Program-made: the position numbers and the translations under genes
The notes under the pieces: generated by a model
Told to the model about the DNA's origin: nothing
Databases searched by the model: none
Seen by the model: only the letters and a program-made list of their open reading frames with translations
Source of the DNA: Lineus longissimus
Lineage: Eukaryota > Nemertea > Pilidiophora > Heteronemertea > Lineidae
Assembly (NCBI RefSeq): GCF_910592395.1
Contig: NC_088319.1
Location: forward strand, 6,884,001 to 6,948,000
DNA length: 64,000 bases
Reading direction: 5' to 3'
Part shown: in pieces, positions 55,007 to 64,000 of the stretch
How the letters are laid out: every line of letters begins with the position of its first letter
Position numbering within the stretch: the first letter of the stretch is position 1

Positions 55007-55762
55007 CGTTAAAGAGGCACGTTTCAAAACTATGGCGGATGGGCGATAGATTTTCCCTATAAGCCATTTAGACTCTTCAGGACTCCTGAATAGACCAAGT
55101 GTGGGTCCGGCAGGATTAACAGTTTGGCCACCAGGGGGCAAAAAGCCTAAATCACAAAACAATTTTTTTACGCTTTATTCAAGCAGATAGAAGCTTGAAA
55201 TAAAGTTGAAAAGGACCGCATGCATGTAGGTCTTGAAACTACTAAGAGTAGTTTTGATTGATACTACCAGTTGGCGTTACTGAGCCAAAATCTGTGTTGA
55301 CCTAGTTTAAGCTTGATTTGAATTTCCCGCTCCTGTATGACTCTGAAGGTTGTGGGTTCCAATCCCACTTCGGGTCAATTTTTTTTTTTTAATTTTTACT
55401 TTTTTCACTTGTAAATACATTTTCTTTACTTTTTTGAATAATTTGGTGGGCGGCCATCTTGGTTTTTTTTTCTATTTTAAAGCCTTTGCTGTATCCAGAG
55501 TGACATGAATTTTATGGTTGGTGTACAATAAGTCTCCTTTACATGATATCACATGGGCTTTCTATTTGACCTACTTTTCAAGGTCAGCCTGGCTCAGGCA
55601 CTTAGATTTGACTAATAAGTGGCATATTTGTCACCATTTAAAAGTCTTTTTACTTTGGTATGTTTGCCTGATATATTGACAAAACTGAGGTTGAAAGAGA
55701 TCTATCGGGTACTTTCCATGTTCATATATTTCAGCTGAGCGCCAGGCCCTTGGGCCTCTTGT
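54913..55762 (+). mobile_element. Element E2, duplicate of E1
   Basis: Same as E1 apart from rare single-base changes (for example GGATAGGCG versus GGATGGGCG), at a shift of exactly 4,632 bp together with its satellite flanks. It was therefore copied with the array and not inserted anew. Confidence 0.92.
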
Positions 55763-58700
55763 GGTTAAACAGAGTCGAGATGACAGATTGGACAAACTGA
55801 GACCACAATTTCGATATTCTGCGATGATAAGTTGTCATTCGATAGTGATATTACACTACTGGCGATAAAAGTCGGTCGGCGATGGCGCTCGTCGCGACCA
55901 ATCGCGCTCACTTTGGTTATGCAGAGTCGAGATGACCTATGGTCAAAATGAGACCGCAATTTCGAGATTCTGCGATGATTAGTCGTCATTCAATAGCGAT
56001 ATTACACTACTGGCGATGAAAGTTGGTCGGCGATGGCGCTCGTCGTGACCGATCACGCTCATTTTGGTTATACAGAGTCGAGATGACCGATTAGAAAAAC
56101 TGAGTCCACAATTTCGGGATTCTGCGATGATTACTTGTCATTAGACTAGCAATATTACACTACTGGCGATGAAAGTCAGTCGGCAATGGCGCTCGTCGCA
56201 TCCAATCACGCTCACATTGGTTATGCAGAGTCCAGATGACCTATGGTCAAACTGAGACCGCAATTTCGAGATTCTACGATGATTAGTTGTCATCCGACTA
56301 GCAATATTACACTACTGGCGATGAAACATGGTCGGCGATGGTGCTCGTCACGTCCAATCACGCCAATTTTGGTTATACAGAGTCGAGATGCTCGATTGAA
56401 CAAACTGAGAACGCAATTTCGAGACTCTGCGATGATTAGTTGTCATTAGACTAGCAATATTACACTACTGGCAATGAAAGTCGGTCAGCGATGGCGCTCT
56501 TCGCGACCAATCGCGCTCACTTTGGTTATGCAGAGTCGAGATGAGCTGTGGTCAAACTGAGACCGCAATTTCGAGATTCTGCGATGATTAGTTGTCACTC
56601 CACTTACGAAATAAGACTACTGGCAATGATAGTCGGTTGGCAATGGCGCTTGTCATGACCGATTACGCTTATTTTGGTTATAGAGTAGAGATGCCCGATT
56701 GGACAAACTGCCACCGCAATTTCGAGATTCTGTGATGATAAGATGCACTCCACTAACGATAAAAGACCACTGGCAATGATGGTCAGTCTGCGATAACGCT
56801 CGTCGCGACCGATCACGCTCACTTTGGGTATGCAGAGTCGAGATGTCCTATGATCAAACTGAGACTGCAATTTCGAGATTCTGCGATGATAATACTTGTC
56901 AGTAGACTAGCAATATTACACTACTGGCGATGAAAGTCGGTAGGCGATGGCGCTCGTCGCGTCCAATCACGCTCACATTGGTTATGCAGAGTCGAGATGA
57001 CCTATGGTCAAACTGAGACCGCAATTTCGAGATTCTGCGATGATTAGTCATCATTCGATTGCGATATTACACTACTGGTGATGAAACATGGTCGGCGATG
57101 GTGCTCGTCGCGTCCAATCGCGCTCATTTTGGTTATACAGAGTCGAGATGCTCGATTGAAGAAACTGAGACCGCAATTTTGAAATTCTGCGATGATTAGT
57201 TGTCATTAGACTAGCAATATTACACTACTGGCGTTGAAAGTCGGTCGGCGATGGCGCTCGTCGCGACCAATCGCGATCATTTTGGTTATGCAGAGTCGAG
57301 ATGACTGATGGCCAAACTGAGACCGCAATTTTGATATTCTGCGATGATAAGTTGTCATTCGATAGCAATATTACACTACTGGCGATGAAAGTCGGTCAGC
57401 GATGGCGCAGGTCGCGACCGATCACGCTCATTTTGGTTATGCAGAGTCGAGATGACCGATGGCCAAACTGAGACCGCAATTTTGAGATTCTGCGATTATA
57501 AGTTGTCATTCGATAGCGATATTACACTACTGGCGATGAAAGTCGGTCGGCGATGGCACTCGTCGCAACCGATCACGCTCACTTTGATTATGCAGAGTCG
57601 AGATGACCTATGGTCAAACTGAGACCGCAATTTCGAGATTCTGCGATGATTAGTTGTCACTCGACTTACGATATAAGACTACTAGCAATGATAGTCGATT
57701 GGCACGACCAATTACGCTTATTTTGGTTATACAGAGTCGAGATGCCCGATTGGACAAACTGTCACCGCAATTTGGAGATTCTGCGATGATAAGTTGGCAC
57801 TCGACTAACAACATAAAACTACTGGCAATGATGGTCGGTCAGCGATAGCGTTCGTCGAGACCGATCACGCTCATTTTGGTGATACAGAGTCGACATGACC
57901 GATTTGACAATCTGAGACCGCAATTTCGAGATTCTGCGATGATAAGTTGTCATACGATAGTGATATTACACTACTAGCGATGAAAGTCGGTTGGCGATGG
58001 CGCTCGTCGCGTCCAATCACGCTCACATTGGTTATGCAGAGTCGAGATGACCATTGGTCAAACCGAGACCGCAATTTCGAGATTCTACGATGATTAGTCG
58101 TCATTCGATGGCGATATTACACTACTGGGGATGAAAGTCGGTCGGCAATGGCGCTCGTCGCGACCAATCGCGCTCATTTTGGTTATGCAGAGTTGAGATG
58201 ACCGATGGCCAAACTTAGACCGCAATTTCGATATTCTGCGATGATAAGTTGTTATTCGATAGCAATATCACACTTCTGGCGATGAAAGTCGGTCAGCGAT
58301 GGCGCTCGTCGCGACCGATCACGCTCATTTTGTTTATGCAGAGTCGAGATGACCTATAGTCAAAATGAGACCGTAATTTCGAGATTCTGCGATGATTAGT
58401 CGTCATTCGATAGCGATATTACACTACTGGCGATGAAAGTTGGTCGGCGATGGCGCTCGTCGTGACCGATCACGCTCATTTTGGGTATACAGAGTCGAGA
58501 TGACCGATTTGATAATCTGAGACCACAATTTCGAGATTCTGCGATGATTACTTGTCATTAGACTAGCAATATTACACTACTGGCGATGAAAGTCGGTCGG
58601 CAATGGCGCTCGTCGCGTCCAATCACGCTAATTTTGGTTATACAGAGTCGGCGATGGCGCTCGTCGCGACCAATCGCGCTCATTTTGGTTATGCAGAGTC

Positions 58701-61700
58701 GAGATGACCAATGGTCAAACTGAGACCGCAATATCGATATTCTGCGATGATAAGTTGTCATTTGATAGCAATATTACACTACTGTCAATGAAAGTCGGTC
58801 AGCGATGGCGCTCGTCGCGACCGATCATGCTCATTTTGGTTATGCAAAGTCAAGATGACCAATGGTCAAACTGAGACCGCAATTTCGAGATTCTGCGATG
58901 ATAAGTCGTCATTCGATAGCGGTATTACACTACTGGCGATGAATGTTGGTCGGCGATGGCGCTCGTCGCGACCGATCATGCTCATTTTGGTTATACAGAG
59001 TCGAGATGACCGATTGGACAAACTGAGACCGCAATTTCGAGATTCTGCGATGATAAGTCGTCATTCGATAGCGGTATTACACTACTGGCGATGAAAGTCG
59101 ATCGGCGATGGCGCTCGTCGCGATCGATCACGCTCACTTTGGGTATGCAGAGTCGAGATGACCTATGGTCAAACTGAGACTGCAATTTCGAGATTCTGCG
59201 ATGATTATTTGTCATTAGACTAGCAATATTACACTACTGGCAAGGAAAGTCGGTCGGCGATGGCGCTCGTCGCGACCAATCGCGCTCACTTTGGTTATGC
59301 AGAGTCGAGATGACCTATGGTCAAACTGAGACCGCAATTTTGAGATTCTGCGATGATTAGTTGTCATTAGACCAGCAATATTACACTACTGGCGATGAAA
59401 GTCGGTCGGCAATGGCGCTCGTCGCGTTCAATCCCCCTCACATTGGTTATGCAGAGTCATGATGACCTATGGTCAAACTGAGAACACAATTTCGAGATTC
59501 TGCGATGATTAGTTGTGATTAGACTAGCAATATTTCGCTACTGGCGATGAAAGTCGGTCGGCGATGGCGCTCGTCGCAACCGATCACGCTCACATTGGTT
59601 ATGCAGAGTCGAGATGACCTATGGTCAAACTGAGAACGCAATTTCGAGATTCTGCGATGATTAGTTGTCATTCGATAGCGATATTACACAACTTGCGATG
59701 AAAGTCGGTCGGCAATGGCGCTCGTCGCGTTCAATCAGGCTCACATTGGTTATGCAGAGTCGAGATGACCTATGGTCAAACTGAGACCGCAATTTCGAGA
59801 TTCTGCGATGATTAGTCGTCATTCGATAGCGATATTACGCTACTGGCGAAGAAAGTCGGTCGGCGATGGCGCTCGTCACGACCGATCACGCTTATTTTGG
59901 TAATACAAGTCGAGATGACCAATTTGACAATCTGAGACCGCAATTTCGAGATTCTGCGATGATTACTAGCCATTAGACTAGCATTATTACACTGCAGGCG
60001 ATGAAAGTCGGTCGGCGATGACGCTCGTCGCGACCGATCACGCTCACTTTGGTTATGTAGAGTCGAAATGACCTATGGTCAAACTGAGACCACAATTTTG
60101 AGATTCTGCGATGATTAGTTGTCATTAGACTAGCAATACTACGCTACTGGCGATGAAAGTCGGTCGGCGATAACGCTCATCGCGACCGATCACGCTTATT
60201 TTGGTAATACAGTGTCGACATGACCTATGGTCAAACTGAGAACACAATTTCGAGATTCTGCGATGATTAGTTTTCATTAGACTAGCAATACTACACTACT
60301 GGCGATAAAAGTCGGTCGGCGATAACGCTCATCGCGACCGATCACGCTTATTTTAGTAATACAGTGTCGAGATGACCAATTTGACAATCTGAGACCGCAA
60401 TTTCGAGATTCTGCGATGATTGCTTGTCATTAGACTAGCAAATTACACTTTAGTCGATGAAAGTCGGTCGACGATGGCGCTCATCGCGACCGATCACGCT
60501 CACTTTGGTTATGTAGAGTCGAAATGACCTATGGTCAAACTGAGACCGCAATTTTGAAATTCTGCGATGATTAGTTGTCATTCGATAGCGATATTACACT
60601 ACTTGCGATGAAAGTCGGTCGTCGATGGCACTTGTCGCGTTCAATCACGCTCACATTGTTAATGCAGAGTCGAGATAACCTATGGTCAAACTGAGACCGC
60701 AATTTCGAGATTCTGCGATGATTAGTTTTCATTTGATAGCGATATTACACTACTGGCGATGAAAGTTGGTCTTCGATGGCGCTCGTCGCATTCAATCACG
60801 CTCACATTGGTTATGCAGAGTCGAGATGACCTATGGTCAAACTGAGACCGCAATTTCGAGATTCTGCGATGATTACTTGTCATTAGACTAGCAATATTAC
60901 ACTACTGGCGATGAAAGTCGGTCGGCGATGGCGCTCGTCGCGTCAAATCACGCTCATTTTGGTTATACATAGTCAAGATTCTCAATTGGACAAACTGAGA
61001 CCACAATTTCGAGATTCTGCGATGATTAGTTGTCATTCGACTAGCAATATTACACTACTTGCGATGAAAATCGGTGGCGATGACGCTCGTCGCGACCGAT
61101 CACGCTCATTTTGGTAATACAGAGTTGAGATGACCAATTTGACAATCTGAGACTGCAATTTCGAGATTCTTCTATGATTACTTGCCATTAGACTAGCAAT
61201 ATTACACTACAGGCGATAAAAGTCGGTCGGCGATGACGCTCGTCGCGACCTATCACGCTCACTTTGGTTATGTAGAGTCGAAATGACCTATGGTCAAACT
61301 GAAACCGCAATTTTGAGATTCTGCGATGATTAGTTGTCATTCGATAGTGATATTACACTACTTGCGATGAAAGTCGGTCGGCGATGGCACTCGTCACGAC
61401 CGATCACGCTTATTTTGGTAATACAGAGTCGAGATGACCAATTTGACAATCTGAGACCACAATTTCGAGATTCTGCGATGATTACTTGCCATTAGACTAG
61501 CAATATTACACTACAGGCGATGAAAGTCGGTCGGCGATGACGCTCGTCGCGACCGCTCACGCTCACTTTGGTTATGTAGAGTCGAAATGACCTATGGTCA
61601 AACTGAGACCGCAATTTTGAGATTCTGCGATGATTAGTTGTCACTCGACTTACGATATAAGACTACTGCTAATGATAGTCGGTTGGCAATGGCGCTTGTC

Positions 61701-64000
61701 ATGACCGATTACGCTTATTTTGGTTATAGAGTAGAGATGCCCGATTAGACAAACTGCCACCGCAATTTCGAGATTCTGTGATGATAAGTTGGCACTCGAC
61801 TAACGATAAAAGACCACTGGCAATGATGGTCAGTCTGCGATAACGCTCGTCGCGACCGATCACGCTCAATTTGGTTATACAGAGTTGAAATGACCGATTT
61901 GATAATCTGAGACCGCAATTTCGAGATTCTGCGATGATAAGTTGTCATACGATAGCGATATTAAACGACTGGCGATGAAAGTCGGTCGGCGATGGCGCTC
62001 GTCGCGACCGATCACACTCACTTTGGTTATGCAGAGTCGAGATGACCGATGGTCAAACTGAGACCGCAATTTTGAGATTCTGCGATTATAAGTTGTCATT
62101 CGATAGCAATATTACACTACTGGCGATGAAAGTCGGTCGGCGATGGCGCTCGTCGCGACCGATCACGCTCACTTTGGTTATGCAGAGTCGAGATGACCTA
62201 TGGTCAAATTAAGACCGCAATTTCGAGATTCTGCGATGATTAGCTGTCATTGACTAGCAATATTACACTACTTGCGATGAAACTCGGTCGGCGATGGCGC
62301 TCGTCGCGTCCAATCGCGCTCATTTTGCTTATACAGAGTCGAGATGCTCGATTGGACAAACTGAGACTGCGATTTCGAGATTCTATTATGATTAGTTGTC
62401 ATTAGACTAGCAATATTACACTACTGGCGATGAAAGTCGGTCGGCGATGGCGCTCGTCGCAACCGATCACGCTCACTTTGGTTATGCAGAGTCGAGATGA
62501 CCGATGGTCAAACTGAGACCGCAATATCGATATTCTGCGATGATAAGTTGTCATTTGATAGCAATATTACACTACTGTCAATGAAAGTCGGTCAGAGATG
62601 GCGCTCGTCGCGACCGATCATGCTCATTTTGGTTATGCAAAGTCAAGATGACCAATGGTCAAACTGAGACCGCAATTTCGAGATTCTGCGATGATAAGTC
62701 GTCATTCGATAGCGGTATTACACTACTGGCGATGAATGTTGGTCGGCGATGGCACTCGTCGCGACCGATCACGCTCATTTTGGTTATACAGAGTCGAGAT
62801 GACCGATTGGACAAACTGAGACCGCAATTTCGAGATTCTGCGATGATAAGTCGTCATTCGATAGCGGTATTACACTACTAGCAAGGAAAGTCGGTCGGCG
62901 ATGGCGCTCGTCGTTACCGATCACGCTCATTTTGGTTATGCAGAGTCGAGAAGACCTATGGTCAAACTGAGAACACAATTTCGAGATTCTGCGATGATTA
63001 GTTGTCATTAGACTAGCAATATTACACTACTGGCGATGAAAGTCGGTCAGCGATGGCGCTCGTCGCGACCAATCGCGCTCACTTTGGTTATGCAGAGTCG
63101 AGATGACCTATGGTCAAACTGAGACCGCAATTTTGAGATTCTGCGATGATTAGTTGTCATTCGACCAGCAATATTACACTACTGGCGATGAAAGTCGTTC
63201 GGCAATGGCGCTCGTCGCGTTCAATCCCGCTCACATTGGTTATGCAGAGTCATGATGACCTATGGTCAAACTGAGAACACAATTTCGAGATTCTGCGATG
63301 ATTAATTGTGATTAGACTAGCAATATTTCGCTACTGGCGGTGAAAGTCGGTCGGCGATGGCGCTCGTCGCAACCGATCACGCTCACATTGGTTATGCAGA
63401 GTCGAGATGACCTATGGTCAAACTGAGAACGCAATTTCGAGATTCTGCGATGATTAGTTGTCATTCGATAGCGATATTACACAACTTGCGATGAAAGTCG
63501 GTCGGCGATGGCACTCGTCGCGTTCAATCACGCTCACATTGGTTATGCAGAGTCGAGATAACCTATGGTCAAACTGAGACCGCAATTTCGAGATTCTGCG
63601 ATGATTAGTCGTCATTCGATAGCGATATTACGCTACTAGCGAAGAAAGTCGGTCGGCGATGGCGCTCGTCACGACCGATCACGCTTATTTTGGTAATACA
63701 GAGTCGAGATGACCAATTTGACAATCTGAGACCGCAATTTCGAGATTCTGCGATGATTACTAGCCATTAGACTAGCAATATTACACTGCAGGCGATGAAA
63801 GTCGGTCGGCGATGACGCTCGTCGCGACCGATCACGCTCACTTTGGTTATGTAGAGTCGAAATGACCTATGGTTAAACTGAGACCACAATTTTGAGATTC
63901 TGCGATGATTAGTTGCCATTAGACTAGCAATATTACACGACAGGCGATGAAAGTCGGTGGGGGATGACGCTCGTCGCGACCGATCACGCTCAGTTTGGTT
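55763..64000. repeat. Satellite, remaining units
   Basis: Follows the 4,632-bp shift until about 57010, where another four-unit offset appears. The same block starts recur near 58855 and 62648. No element E is present in these later blocks. The array leaves the window unfinished. Confidence 0.85.

Larger units (their letters stand above)
48498..64000. repeat. 152-bp satellite array
   Basis: Tandem units of 151-153 bp (landmark ATTCTGCGAT at 48511, 48662, 48815, 48967 and onwards) run to the window edge, about 90 copies. A unit reads from CAGAGTCGAGATGACC through CAATTTCGAGATTCTGCGAT and ATTACACTACTGGCGATG to GCGATGGCGCTCGTCGCGAC and CACGCTCATTTTGGTTAT. Units differ by 5-20 % by eye and variants are shared in blocks, showing higher-order amplification. 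The unit length is not a multiple of 3, and the many 60-88 codon frames in it are by-products. Confidence 0.95.

Noticed and set aside
49387-63008. Many 60-88 codon frames of near-identical sequence
   Set aside because: They recur with the 152-bp satellite, whose length shifts the frame each unit; no start context or domain.
48498-64000. CRISPR array
   Set aside because: Units are contiguous with no unique spacers, and the window is eukaryotic.
48498-64000. CENP-B box in the satellite
   Set aside because: No sequence matching the CENP-B box core was seen in the units read, so centromere function is not supported by motif.

Overview
This is a repeat-rich animal (metazoan) nuclear window, about 40 % GC, with introns, tRNA-derived and DNA-transposon repeats and a tandem satellite. 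The marine-invertebrate style of the repeats and the presence of BEL/Pao, Copia, Polinton, Tc1 and hAT relics fit an aquatic invertebrate (deuterostome or lophotrochozoan); I cannot name the species. Almost no ordinary host gene is complete here. The host-gene material I can support is the last exon of NAA38 (LSMD1), a two-exon fragment of a TMPPE-like metallophosphoesterase carried inside a transposon, and a small intact intron-containing gene of unknown function that also sits inside a transposon.

The dominant theme is a set of at least five related families of rolling-circle-like (Helentron/Helitron2-type) elements, here called A, B, C/E, D and F. Each starts after a run of T with a 5' hairpin and, in most families, a short microsatellite (GTC, TCCA or TCTG). 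Families A, B and F carry tandem core modules (about 300 bp in A and B, 145 bp in F). The complete copies end with a subterminal sequence complementary to the 5' end, then a 3' hairpin. Comparing filled with empty sites shows insertion into T-runs without target duplication. All copies point in the + direction. Copy B3 carries an endonuclease ORF of the kind fused to Helentron replication proteins. A composite at 36.8-41.1 kb starts with a B end, finishes with an A end, and carries the phosphoesterase exons between them, as expected from read-through capture.

Layout: 1-4.1 kb, BEL/Pao gag-protease relic (minus strand) split by two head-to-tail A elements. 4.1-8 kb, mostly unassigned DNA. 8-12 kb, Tc1-like fold-back element holding B1, which in turn holds the small gene. 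12.2-17.9 kb, an inverted-repeat element holding B2 (with C1 nested) and A3. 18-24 kb, C2, two or three MITE-like elements, the NAA38 exon and a non-LTR retrotransposon fragment. 24-34.3 kb, D1, B3 with its endonuclease ORF, a SWIM-like fragment, D2, a Tc1 transposase fragment, C3 and F. 34.3-35.1 kb, Polinton DNA polymerase fragments. 35.2-41.8 kb, an internally deleted Copia-type LTR retrotransposon with apparently identical 290-bp LTRs, carrying the composite in its gag. 43.1-45.6 kb, a hAT/ZNF862-like pseudogene. 46.5 kb, a 150-bp palindrome. 48.5-64 kb, a 152-bp satellite array with higher-order duplication and two copies of element E.

The mobile elements also carry dense regulatory-like motifs. 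The A/B core modules contain nuclear-receptor DR3 sites and CTCF-like cores, and the C elements contain full CRE palindromes. All functional statements about these motifs are inference from sequence.
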